DNA of 10,121 bases from Dehalococcoidales bacterium (GCA_012974295.1 JAAXQM010000130.1:1-10121); one strand, 5' to 3'. Counted from the first letter of the stretch, positions 1-6,791 are shown. Translations and numbers: made by a program. The notes: generated by a model from the sequence alone, not told the origin.

Positions 1-321
1 GTATGCACCATATCTGAAGCCATTCCTTTGATTATTGATGCTCTTCATCACTCCGTACCTTCTGTTTTCATATATTACACAGCTATGCGGAATAATATTC
101 GCGGCTGAATTCACAAGCCATATTCCTGGTAGCTTAGAAGAAGACTAGTGTACATTGTACCTCAATCGGTTTAATACCATTTGCTATAGCTTTGCTCCTT
201 CATTCTATAGTATTATGTTAAGCCTTATAGAGATGTTTGTATGCGATTTTTATCGCATTGATGATATGGGTTAATCAGATGCGGGTTTGCATATATTCAC
301 GCGCGGCTCAGGTGTTTTCTA
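1..321. other. Intergenic stretch with no recognisable gene
   Basis: I see no gene I can support here. Plus-strand frame 1 is open from base 1 to a TGA at 106-108 (35 codons), so the tail of a gene starting outside the window cannot be excluded, but the translation resembles nothing I know. The rest is AT-rich with stops in all frames. The only clear structure is the small perfect hairpin at 241-258, listed separately. Confidence 0.4.
241..258. repeat. Perfect 7-bp inverted repeat with a four-T loop
   Basis: ATGCGAT (241-247) and ATCGCAT (252-258) are exact reverse complements around TTTT. No T-run follows the hairpin on either strand, so it is not a convincing terminator. It could be a protein-binding palindrome or a chance stem. 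No gene nearby explains it. Confidence 0.35.
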
Positions 322-590
322 TAAAAAACGGAGGACACTTTTTAAGTGTCCTCCGCCAGTAATCTTGGATTACTCTTTACTCGTCCTCAACTCACTCGCG
401 GTCTTCACGACCGTACAGGGGCTCTCATTCAATGAGATTGCCCTCTCGTTCAATTATTCGAGTCGGGTTCGAGCCTCACTTGCCCTGCCTCCTGGCAGGG
501 CGTCATTTATCCACTTGCCATACTCGGTAAACCACGTGAAGCTTCATATTGCACCTCCCGAGGCTCGACTCGGCTGAGTATTCGGAAACC
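322..590 (-). ncRNA. Candidate structured small RNA (minus strand), unassigned
   Basis: Read on the minus strand, this stretch forms a chain of perfect hairpins. Arms are at 482-489/494-501 (8 bp, 4-nt loop), 423-428/432-437 (6 bp), 399-403/409-413 (5 bp) and 358-364/368-374 (7 bp). The chain ends in a 12-bp terminator hairpin followed by six U. A longer-range pairing, 470-477 with 560-567, could close the central part, and 537-546 is a 10-base palindrome. I tested it by eye against RNase P RNA, SRP RNA, tmRNA and 6S RNA and saw no diagnostic motifs. An alternative is the decayed 3' end of a mobile element or protein gene, because one minus-strand frame reads as protein-like text broken by stops near 454 and 370. 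The 5' end is not defined; possible promoter pieces lie at 623-662. No function is assigned. Confidence 0.35.
323..355 (-). terminator. Strong intrinsic terminator, minus strand
   Basis: Bases 329-340 and 344-355 are perfect 12-bp reverse complements around a 3-base loop. On the minus strand the stem is followed directly by six T (plus-strand A-run 323-328), the classic intrinsic terminator arrangement. On the plus strand no T-run follows. No minus-strand protein gene lies upstream of it within 1.5 kb, so it implies a non-coding or antisense transcript, or a relic. Confidence 0.75.
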
Positions 591-622
591 TCTACAATCA
601 TCCAACCACATTAAGTCTCTAA

Positions 623-662
623 TGTCAAGTTCTTGTACGCTGTTCCGGTACACAAAATTATA
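623..662 (-). promoter_or_regulatory. Possible minus-strand promoter elements
   Basis: Two consensus hexamers occur on the minus strand upstream of the structured region: a TATAAT (plus-strand 657-662) and a TTGACA (plus-strand 623-628). They do not form one promoter: the TATAAT has no good -35 at 16-18 bases and the TTGACA has only a poor -10 (TTGGAT). Either could be the start signal for the candidate RNA at 322-590. An exact inverted repeat, ACATTA/TAATGT, sits at 608-625. Confidence 0.2.
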
Positions 663-792
663 CGTCACCGCTGGTCTATTGAGGGTGTCATTTTATTGTT
701 ATAGGGGTTTCTATCTTTGTGGTGTACTAGTAAATTTCGTGTCCAATGATATTCATCATCGTCAACCGAATAGAACCTGCAGCAGAATGCAT

Positions 793-821
793 TTGACAAA
801 CAGGGTTACTGCGATTAAATT
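793..821 (+). promoter_or_regulatory. Possible promoter for the ferredoxin-nitroreductase gene
   Basis: A perfect TTGACA at 793-798 is followed after 17 bases by TAAATT (816-821, four of six matches to TATAAT). Transcription would begin near 828 and give a leader of about 100 bases before the start codon at 932. I see no known riboswitch fold in that leader. The rest of 591-931 shows no supportable gene. Confidence 0.35.
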
Positions 822-931
822 GTTGAACGGTGGGTTGCACAGCGTGACAGGCTGGACAATCGCTAGTATCTGTTGATAGGATAGTGGATCAGGGCAAGCT
901 AAACGCAATTGCCTAAAAAAAAGGAGAGAGT

Positions 932-1756
932 ATGAGTAGATTAATAGTTGATCGTGATAAATGTAACTCCTGTGGCATCTGTGCCCTTGAATGTCCGGCT
1001 GTAATTATTGAAGTCCCGGATCCTGAAGGATTGCCCTTTTGGATCGATGGTGGTGAGGAGAGATGTATCAACTGCGGTCATTGCGTTGCGGTGTGCCCTC
1101 TTGCGGCTGTTGGCCTGGATACGATGAGTCCGCAGAATTGCGACCCTTTGGAGAAGAAGTTGCTGCCTTCCCCGGAGCAGGTTGAGCTTTTATTGAAGTC
1201 GCGGCGCTCGATCCGGGTCTACAGGCAAGAACCGGTGTCGAGAGAAATATTGACGAAGCTAATCGATACAGCCCGTTACGCGGCCTCCGGGCACAATGCG
1301 CAGCCGCTGCAGTGGCTTGTGATTGAGGATTCAAAGGAGGTCAAGCGCCTTGCCGGGATGGTAGCGGACTGGATGCGTATCGCAATCAAGGAAATGCCGC
1401 AGCTGGCCGATTCCCTGCATCTAGACCTTATAGTTGCTGACTGGGAGCAAGGAAATGACAGAATAATGCGCAGCGCACCTCATGCCATTGTGGTCCATGC
1501 GCCTGCGGACAATGTTATGGCTCCAGGGGCTGCCCCTGTCGCCCTGACCTATCTGGAGCTGGCAGCGTATTCCCTTGGCCTGGGAGCGTGCTGGGCAGGG
1601 TTTTTCCAGTTGTGTGCTGCATTTTATGCTCCGATGATGGAGGCTCTCCAGCTACCTGAGGGACACAAGAGCCTGGGCGCTATGATGGTTGGATATCCCA
1701 AGCACAGGTTCTCCCGTATCCCTCTAAGGGACGAGCCCGTGATAACTTGGCGCTAA
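932..1756 (+). CDS. Ferredoxin-nitroreductase fusion protein (2x[4Fe-4S] + FMN domain)
   Basis: The 274-residue protein joins two domains. Residues 1-60 are a bacterial-type ferredoxin with two complete [4Fe-4S] cysteine sets: C11, C14, C17, C21 and C45, C48, C51, C55, each followed by proline. Residues about 85-274 are a nitroreductase-family FMN fold, with RRSIRVYR (91-98) and SGHNAQPLQW (from 119) as FMN-contact motifs and a glycine-rich LGLGACWAG segment near 220. The family uses FMN to reduce nitro groups, quinones, enones or similar compounds. The fused ferredoxin suggests electrons arrive from a cytoplasmic low-potential iron-sulfur donor rather than directly from NAD(P)H, typical of anaerobes. 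No signal peptide or membrane segment is visible, so it is probably cytoplasmic. AAGGAG (921-926) sits 5 bases before the ATG. The gene stands alone, so the substrate cannot be told. Confidence 0.9.
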   Translation: MSRLIVDRDKCNSCGICALECPAVIIEVPDPEGLPFWIDGGEERCINCGHCVAVCPLAAVGLDTMSPQNCDPLEKKLLPSPEQVELLLKSRRSIRVYRQEPVSREILTKLIDTARYAASGHNAQPLQWLVIEDSKEVKRLAGMVADWMRIAIKEMPQLADSLHLDLIVADWEQGNDRIMRSAPHAIVVHAPADNVMAPGAAPVALTYLELAAYSLGLGACWAGFFQLCAAFYAPMMEALQLPEGHKSLGAMMVGYPKHRFSRIPLRDEPVITWR

Positions 1757-1935
1757 TAAGCAAGTGACCGAGCTTACTAAGAGAGAAAGATGGACAATGG
1801 GAAACATCGCTGAATCCGTTGAAATTTGACGCATTTGGGGCGATACTGGGGTAAGGGGTTACGCACGCGGAAAGTAAAGTATAAAAGGAGCAGTGTTCTA
1901 TTTATTGTTATGCTTATCCAGGAAAGTGACTTATC

Positions 1936-2021
1936 TGGTGGCGGGGGTTGGATTCGAACCAACGAAGCCTGTCGGCGGCAGATTTACAGTCTGCTGGTTT
2001 TAGCCACTCACCCACCCCGCC
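1936..2021 (-). tRNA. tRNA-Tyr (anticodon GTA)
   Basis: The minus strand folds into a class II tRNA. The acceptor stem GGCGGGG (plus-strand 2015-2021) pairs with CCCCGCC (1940-1946). The anticodon loop CTGTAAA (1983-1989) carries GTA at 1985-1987. There is a long variable arm, as expected for bacterial tRNA-Tyr, and a TTCGAAT T-loop. Discriminator A (1939) is followed by an encoded CCA (1936-1938). It lies 25 bases downstream of tRNA-Thr on the same strand, so the two are probably co-transcribed. No clear terminator was seen downstream (1757-1935). Confidence 0.95.
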
Positions 2022-2046
2022 ATTTCATACGCATTCTACCTTACAT

Positions 2047-2118
2047 AGCCCGAGAGCGGATTCGAACCGCTAGCCTACCGATTACAGGTCGGTTGCGCTA
2101 CCATTGCGCCACTCGGGC
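2047..2118 (-). tRNA. tRNA-Thr (anticodon TGT), with C33 and no encoded CCA
   Basis: The minus strand gives a 72-base cloverleaf. The acceptor GCCCGAG/CTCGGGC (2112-2118 with 2048-2054), D stem GCGC/GCGC, anticodon stem ACCGA/TCGGT and T stem AGCGG/CCGCT around TTCGAAT all pair perfectly. The anticodon loop reads CCTGTAA, giving anticodon TGT (2084-2086) and threonine identity. Position 33 is therefore C (plus-strand G2087) where nearly all elongator tRNAs have U. The discriminator is T (2047), and the next bases are ATG, so CCA must be added after transcription, unlike its neighbour tRNA-Tyr. Identity rests on the anticodon and on similarity to bacterial tRNA-Thr in the anticodon arm. Confidence 0.92.
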
Positions 2119-2144
2119 GTTTATTAAAATTATTGAGCTATGCA

Positions 2145-2150
2145 ATTATA
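2145..2150 (-). promoter_or_regulatory. Putative -10 box of the tRNA-Thr/tRNA-Tyr unit
   Basis: A perfect TATAAT on the minus strand lies 27 bases before the first base of tRNA-Thr, giving a short leader of about 20 bases. No good -35 is present at 16-18 bases. The box sits in a partly symmetric AT-rich block (2140-2158, arms ATGCA/TGCAT) that also shows TATAAT on the plus strand (2149-2154). Confidence 0.4.
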
Positions 2151-2239
2151 TAATGCATGTAATGGAATGCAGTGATTACGAAGTAAAGTTATCACTTTTC
2201 AATATCGTTGTCAATATAAATTTGCCCCGGAGCACTCTC

Positions 2240-2268
2240 TTACCAAAAGGATCTACATTTGGTATACT
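2240..2268 (+). promoter_or_regulatory. purA promoter (extended -10)
   Basis: TTACCA (2240-2245, four of six to TTGACA) is followed after exactly 17 bases by TATACT (2263-2268). A TG at 2260-2261 forms an extended -10 (TGGTATACT). Transcription should start near 2275, leaving a leader of about 80 bases before purA. No purine riboswitch core was recognised in that leader. Confidence 0.5.
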
Positions 2269-2355
2269 GCGGTGGTTGAAAGGCATATTGGGGAGATCTG
2301 AAAGGGACAGATATAGAATGCTTGCCAGGGGATTAGGGGAAAAAAGGAGGATCGA

Positions 2356-3639
2356 ATGCCGGTAATCGCGGTAGTTGGGGCGCAGTGGGGAGATGAGGGG
2401 AAGGGGAAGATCGTGGATCTCCTTGCGGAGAAGGCTCACATAGTGATGCGTTTCTCCGGGGGGAACAATGCCGGGCATACAGTAATTAATTCCTATGGCG
2501 AGTTCAAGATGCATCTTATCCCCGCGGGTGTTTTCCATAAGGGGGTTACATGCGTTATCGGTAATGGTGTGGTTATCGACCCCGCCGCACTCTTAGAGGA
2601 GGTCGAAGAGCTAAGGAAACGCAATGTAGAGGTTGATAAGCTTTTTATTAGTGACCGCGCTCACCTGATTATGCCCTATCACTTCATACTTGATGGTCTG
2701 GAGGAGGAATCGCGCGGCAGTAGCGCGATAGGGACGACGAGGAGAGGGATCGGACCCGCCTATATGGACAAGGTTGGTCGTATAGGGATACGCACCGGTG
2801 ACCTCTTGGACAAGGGCACCTTTCTTGAGAGGCTTCGCCTGGTACTGGATCAGAAGAACCGCATCATAACCAGGGTTTATAACGCTAAACCGCTCGTGCT
2901 GGAAGAGATTTATGATAAATATTGCCGTTATGGTGAGCTTCTTGCCCCCTTCATCAGGGAAACCGATTTAATGGTCGAGAAGGCTTTAAAGAATGAAGAG
3001 AAAGTCTTGCTCGAGGGGGCACAGGGAACCATGCTTGATATTGACTTTGGTACCTACCCGTATGTTACCTCTACCACCACCATGGCAGGGGGGGCATGCT
3101 CGGGGTTGGGCCTTAGCCCGCTGAAGATCGATGGGATTGCCGGGGTGTTTAAGGCCTATACCACCAGGGTGGGGGGTGGTCCAATGCCCACGGAGCTCCT
3201 GGATGAGATTGGAGAACTCATTCGTGAGCACGCTCATGAACGTGGGGCCACTACCGGGCGCCCCCGCCGCTGCGGCTGGTTCGACGCGGTTGTCGGTAGC
3301 TTCAGCGCACGTGTTAATGGATTCTCTTCCTTTATACTTACCCGCCTTGATATACTTAGTATCCTGCCCGCTATAAAAATATGCACAGCCTATCAGATTG
3401 GGGGAAAGAAACTTAGTAGTCCCCCCTCCAGTGTAGTGGAACTGGCAAAGTGCGAGCCGATCTATGAAGAGCTTCCTGGGTGGCAGACCGATATAGGCGA
3501 CATCCGCCGCTTTGAGGATTTGCCAATAGAGGCTCGTACCTATGTGAAAAGGCTGGAGGAACTGCTTAATTGCCCCGTAAGCGTCATCTCAGTAGGAGAG
3601 CGACGGGAGCAGACCATAATAGTACAGGAACTCCTGTAG
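2356..3639 (+). CDS. purA: Adenylosuccinate synthase
   Basis: This 427-residue protein is full length for the family. It catalyses the GTP-dependent joining of IMP and aspartate to adenylosuccinate, the first committed step to AMP, in the cytoplasm. Diagnostic motifs are all present: WGDEGKGK (residues 11-18, with catalytic D13 and the P-loop-like GTP site), GGNNAGHT (35-42, with catalytic H41), GTTRRGIGPAY for IMP binding, EGAQGTMLDIDFGTYPYVT, and GATTGRPRRCGWFD for aspartate and IMP contacts near the C-terminal third. The guanine-binding region LTRLD follows. A strong AAGGAGG (2344-2350) five bases before the ATG fixes the start. The next gene on the same strand starts 70 bases after the stop with no terminator between them, so it may be co-transcribed. 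Nothing in the protein looks unusual. Confidence 0.98.
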   Translation: MPVIAVVGAQWGDEGKGKIVDLLAEKAHIVMRFSGGNNAGHTVINSYGEFKMHLIPAGVFHKGVTCVIGNGVVIDPAALLEEVEELRKRNVEVDKLFISDRAHLIMPYHFILDGLEEESRGSSAIGTTRRGIGPAYMDKVGRIGIRTGDLLDKGTFLERLRLVLDQKNRIITRVYNAKPLVLEEIYDKYCRYGELLAPFIRETDLMVEKALKNEEKVLLEGAQGTMLDIDFGTYPYVTSTTTMAGGACSGLGLSPLKIDGIAGVFKAYTTRVGGGPMPTELLDEIGELIREHAHERGATTGRPRRCGWFDAVVGSFSARVNGFSSFILTRLDILSILPAIKICTAYQIGGKKLSSPPSSVVELAKCEPIYEELPGWQTDIGDIRRFEDLPIEARTYVKRLEELLNCPVSVISVGERREQTIIVQELL

Positions 3640-3709
3640 GAATATTTACCACTGAATTGGCGCTACGTGCGCTTCCTTTCAATCATCATGCTGCTTTCGG
3701 GGGAGTGTA

Positions 3710-4039
3710 ATGAAACTTGAATATGTTCACACCGAATTGGATAAGGAAGTTAATGCCCTGGCAGGTTACTATACTCCGCTAGAGGAGCACAGGTTGGGAC
3801 ATAATGGCAAAGAGGTACTGTGTGTGACCGGAATCTCGGTTATCGAATCCAGTTGCTGTGGCACCGGTGGTTGCGCCTACGCTATTGTGCCCGGATACAT
3901 AATGAACTGGAAGTTCAAGGAGAACGAAGCAGGTCTTCCTGTATCGGAGGTAGAGACTATCGCTGACAAGATAGCGAGGAAAGAGATTACGGCAATTCTC
4001 AATGAAAGGGAGTGTGTCGGGAATATAGACTTCTGGTAA
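3710..4039 (+). CDS. Small cysteine-motif protein of unknown function
   Basis: I do not recognise a named family for this 109-residue protein. It has no signal peptide or membrane segment and is acidic, so probably cytoplasmic. Its most striking part is SSCCGTGGCAYAIVPGYI (residues 47-64), with a cysteine pair C49-C50 and C55 in a glycine-rich loop. Further cysteines are C38 and C102, five in all, enough for a metal or cluster site or a redox disulfide, but no standard CxxC pattern is present. The second half is charged and predicted helical (about 78-98). The start is supported by GGGGGAG (3699-3705), four bases before the ATG. It lies 70 bases downstream of purA on the same strand and ends 45 bases before the convergent dapA stop. 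The good ribosome site and protein-like composition argue that it is real; any function would be a guess. Confidence 0.8.
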   Translation: MKLEYVHTELDKEVNALAGYYTPLEEHRLGHNGKEVLCVTGISVIESSCCGTGGCAYAIVPGYIMNWKFKENEAGLPVSEVETIADKIARKEITAILNERECVGNIDFW

Positions 4040-4084
4040 TTAACTGGCGCATCCGCAACAGCATCGCTATCCTGAGATTATACC

Positions 4085-4978
4085 TTACATTTTCAAATCG
4101 ATGCTGTACTTTTTAAGCATCGACTCGATTATCGCTGCTGACTTCTCATCAGGTTCGGTAAGCGGCAGGCGAGGCTTGCCAACCTTAAAGCCTAAATGGT
4201 TTAAGGCGTGTTTGATGGGGATAGGGTTAGAGGTGACGAAGAGTGCATTTATCAAGGGAAGCAGGCGATGATGAATCTCAGCTGCCTCGGTCATCTTACC
4301 GTTAATTAACTTCTCGATCATATCACGCATCTGTTTGCCTGCAAGATGTGATACCACGCTGATTACTCCATAGCCACCCATAGCCATGATTGGAAAGGTA
4401 TCGCCATCGTTCCCGCTGTAAACGAGGAAATCTTTGCCTGTACCTTCGATGATTTTAGCGATCTGGTCCAGGTTGCCACTGGCCTCCTTGACGCCCGCGA
4501 TATTATCGATCTTGCTTAGCCTGATCACGGTTTCCGGTGCCAGGTTGGTGACGGTGCGGCTGGGCACATTGTAGAGAATGCAAGGCAGGGTAGTGCTCTC
4601 GGCGATGGCCTTGAAATGTGCAAAGAGCCCCTCCTGAGTCGGCTTGTTATAGTAAGGGACTACCAGCAATATGGCATCGACGCCCACGCGTTCCGCCTCT
4701 CTGGTCATGACCACACCTTCACGGGTGCAGTTGCTTCCTGTGCCGGCCATTACTGTCCCTCGATTCCCTACCGCTTCCTTCACTGCCGCAAACAGTTTGA
4801 GCTGCTCTTCATCGGTGAGCGTGGGGCGTTCCCCCGTTGTTCCGGAAACCACCAGGCCATCGCTACCTGAATCCAGCAGCGCCAGCGACAGTCGCTTCGC
4901 CTGCTCATAGTCAACCCCGCCTTCTTCATCGAAGGGGGTTACCATAGCGGTAAGTAATCTGCCAAGCTTGGTCATCAT
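4085..4978 (-). CDS. dapA: 4-hydroxy-tetrahydrodipicolinate synthase
   Basis: The 297-residue TIM-barrel aldolase condenses pyruvate with aspartate semialdehyde, the first step committed to diaminopimelate and lysine. Catalytic residues are in place: the Schiff-base lysine K164 in AGVKEASG, the tyrosine Y136 and substrate-binding R141 in LYNVPSRT, and the T47-T48 pair in SGTTGERPTL. The family usually has GTTGES, so arginine at position 51 is a mild oddity. VPYYNKPTQEG (107-117) is another standard signature. The start overlaps the asd stop in an ATGA, and GAGGAG lies about six bases upstream, which supports the first of two consecutive ATGs and translational coupling. It is the last gene of the rpsO-pnp-dapB-asd-dapA unit. 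No clear terminator was found in the 45 bases before the convergent gene. Confidence 0.97.
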   Translation of the reverse strand: MMTKLGRLLTAMVTPFDEEGGVDYEQAKRLSLALLDSGSDGLVVSGTTGERPTLTDEEQLKLFAAVKEAVGNRGTVMAGTGSNCTREGVVMTREAERVGVDAILLVVPYYNKPTQEGLFAHFKAIAESTTLPCILYNVPSRTVTNLAPETVIRLSKIDNIAGVKEASGNLDQIAKIIEGTGKDFLVYSGNDGDTFPIMAMGGYGVISVVSHLAGKQMRDMIEKLINGKMTEAAEIHHRLLPLINALFVTSNPIPIKHALNHLGFKVGKPRLPLTEPDEKSAAIIESMLKKYSIDLKM

Positions 4979-5994
4979 ATCCAGCTCCTCTCGACCATGG
5001 TCTCCGCTATCTGAACAGCATTAAGGGCCGCTCCTTTTCTAAGGTTATCGGCGACTATCCACATGGCAAGGCCGCAATCGTGTGAGATATCCTTTCGTAT
5101 GCGCCCTACGAAGACCTCGTCTGATCCTGCTGCGGACCAGGCCTGGGGATATAGGCTAACGTTGGGGTCATCGAGCACCTTTACCCCTGGTGCCTCGGCG
5201 AGGATGCGCCGCGCTGTATCAGGTGACATCGGGTCGCTAAACTGGATATGGACCGCCTCACTGTGACCGATGAATACGGGCACTCGTGCACAGGTGGCCG
5301 AAATGGCTATATCCTTGACATGCATGATCTTTTTACTTTCCTCTACTACTTTCCACTCTTCCTTGGTATAACCATTGTCCAGAAAGAGGTCGATTTCAGG
5401 CAGTATGTTAAAGGCGATCTGGTGGGGGTAGACATGTGGTACCACGGTACGTCCCTCCAGCACCTGCCTGGCTTGCTCGCTCAGTTCCTCGAGGGCGGCG
5501 GAACCGGTACCCGACACTGACTGATAGCTATCAACAATGAACCGCTTGATCGGATTGGCCTTATGCAGGGGGTATAGGACCACCACCAGCTGAATGGTAG
5601 AGCAGTTTGGGTTGGCGATTATCCCCTTGTGTTCCTTAATATCTTCGGCATTAACCTCGGGAACTACCAGGGGAACCTGGGGCTCCATCCTGAAGGCCGC
5701 GCTGTTATCGATGACCACTGCCCCGGCTCGCGCTGCAATCGGCGAAAAGTGATGACTGATTTCAGAGCCTGCTGAGAACAGTGCAATATCTATACCTTCA
5801 AAAGACTGTGGTGTGGTCTCCTGGACTTCCATCTCCTCGTTATTGACGGTTATCTTTCGGCCTGCAGACCGGTCCGAAGCGAAAAGATGAAGTGAGCTCA
5901 TAGGGAAATTGCGTTGTCCCAGAACCTTGATAAACTCCTGCCCAACCAGTCCCGTAGCGCCTACGATAGCAACTTTGAATTCTTTCCTCGCCAT
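4975..5994 (-). CDS. asd: Aspartate-semialdehyde dehydrogenase
   Basis: The 339-residue enzyme reduces aspartyl phosphate to aspartate semialdehyde with NADPH, feeding dapA directly and also the threonine and methionine branch. The N-terminal dinucleotide-binding motif GATGLVGQ spans residues 12-19. The catalytic cysteine is C131 in NPNCSTIQL. Substrate-binding and active-site residues R237 and H244 appear in CARVPVFIGHSEAV. YQSVSGTGSAALEEL (157-171) is the conserved central segment. Length and motifs fit the gram-positive/Chloroflexota-type enzyme. The start lies five bases after the dapB stop. AGAGGA overlaps that stop but sits only one base from the ATG, so translation is probably coupled to dapB. 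Its stop overlaps the dapA start by four bases. Confidence 0.97.
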   Translation of the reverse strand: MARKEFKVAIVGATGLVGQEFIKVLGQRNFPMSSLHLFASDRSAGRKITVNNEEMEVQETTPQSFEGIDIALFSAGSEISHHFSPIAARAGAVVIDNSAAFRMEPQVPLVVPEVNAEDIKEHKGIIANPNCSTIQLVVVLYPLHKANPIKRFIVDSYQSVSGTGSAALEELSEQARQVLEGRTVVPHVYPHQIAFNILPEIDLFLDNGYTKEEWKVVEESKKIMHVKDIAISATCARVPVFIGHSEAVHIQFSDPMSPDTARRILAEAPGVKVLDDPNVSLYPQAWSAAGSDEVFVGRIRKDISHDCGLAMWIVADNLRKGAALNAVQIAETMVERSWI

Positions 5995-5999
5995 GTCCT

Positions 6000-6791
6000 C
6001 TACAATCCTAAAAGTGTCTCCAAGCCATAAACAAGACCCTTATTTTTTACCACATATTTAACTGCCATAACAACCCCAGGCATAAAGGTCTCACGGCTGA
6101 TAGAGTCGTGTTTTATCGTCAGCGTCTGCCCCAGAGCCCCCAGGATCACCTCCTGATGGGCTAAAAACCCGGGAAGGCGCACGCTATGCACGCTGATCCC
6201 CTCGACCTGCCCGCCACGCGTGCCGGCGAGGCTCTCCTTCTTCAGGGCAGGATAACTGAAAGGCCTTCCTCGTGCTGCCACCATTGCCTGTGCGGTGGCC
6301 AGCGCTGTGCCTGATGGGGCATCGGCCTTGGCTTCATGGTGCTTCTCGATAATTTCGGCATAATCGAAATAGCTGGCTGCTAGTTTAGCCATGTGGATCA
6401 TCAATATAGCCCCCAGAGAGAAGTTCGGGGCAACAACCGCGCCAATATCGCTCTGGCGACATAACTTATCGATCTCGCCGATATCCTCTGATGAGAGGCC
6501 GGTACTCCCGATAACCAGGTTGATACCATGCCTGGCGGCTGTGCGTATCGCTGGCATGGCCGCCTCTCGAATAGTAAAATCTACCATTACATCGGGATTG
6601 GTTTGGGAAAGGATAGTCTCCAGGTCTGCAGAGAAAGGGATTTCGCCACAGCCATCGGGAAGGGGTAGACGCTCACTATCTGCCTTCAGATCAACTGCAC
6701 CTGCCGCCTCAAGCTCTGCGTCGGAGCACAAGGCACGCAAGACCTCACAGCCCATCTTCCCCGCCGCACCATGAACGATTACATTTATCAT
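6000..6791 (-). CDS. dapB: 4-hydroxy-tetrahydrodipicolinate reductase
   Basis: The enzyme reduces hydroxy-tetrahydrodipicolinate with NAD(P)H, the step after dapA. From the ATG at 6791 it has 263 residues. It shows the Rossmann motif HGAAGKMG (7-14), DFT (71-73) and IGSTGLS (94-100) for the nucleotide, APNFSLGA (121-128), the catalytic HH pair and lysine (H151, H152, K155), and DAPSGTA (157-163). The C-terminal ISVHSVRLPGFLAHQEV segment is standard. An in-frame ATG at 6806 would add five residues, but neither start has a strong ribosome site. I prefer 6791 because the protein then begins MINVIVHGA, exactly as family members do. The pnp stop is 38 bases upstream, so translation may depend on coupling. 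Confidence 0.95.
   Translation of the reverse strand: MINVIVHGAAGKMGCEVLRALCSDAELEAAGAVDLKADSERLPLPDGCGEIPFSADLETILSQTNPDVMVDFTIREAAMPAIRTAARHGINLVIGSTGLSSEDIGEIDKLCRQSDIGAVVAPNFSLGAILMIHMAKLAASYFDYAEIIEKHHEAKADAPSGTALATAQAMVAARGRPFSYPALKKESLAGTRGGQVEGISVHSVRLPGFLAHQEVILGALGQTLTIKHDSISRETFMPGVVMAVKYVVKNKGLVYGLETLLGL

Noticed and set aside
1..105. Open plus-strand frame at the left edge as the tail of a gene
   Set aside because: Thirty-five codons with no motif are too little to call. Sequence to the left of the window would settle it.
446..480. T-arm-like sequence (GGTTCGAGCC) as a tRNA or tmRNA end
   Set aside because: No acceptor stem, anticodon arm or tag-peptide region could be built around it on either strand.
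329..501. CRISPR-like series of repeats
   Set aside because: The hairpins differ in sequence and spacing. There are no direct repeats with regular spacers and no cas genes.
287..577. Plus-strand open frame of 96 codons
   Set aside because: It runs through the hairpin chain and terminator, has no ribosome site, and its translation is not protein-like. The structure on the other strand explains the region better.
622..876. Plus-strand open frame of 84 codons
   Set aside because: There is no ribosome site, composition is atypical with no recognisable motif, and it overlaps the candidate promoter of the next gene.
1826..2365. Plus-strand open frame of 179 codons
   Set aside because: It crosses both tRNA genes in antisense and runs into the purA start, so it is an accident of tRNA sequence.
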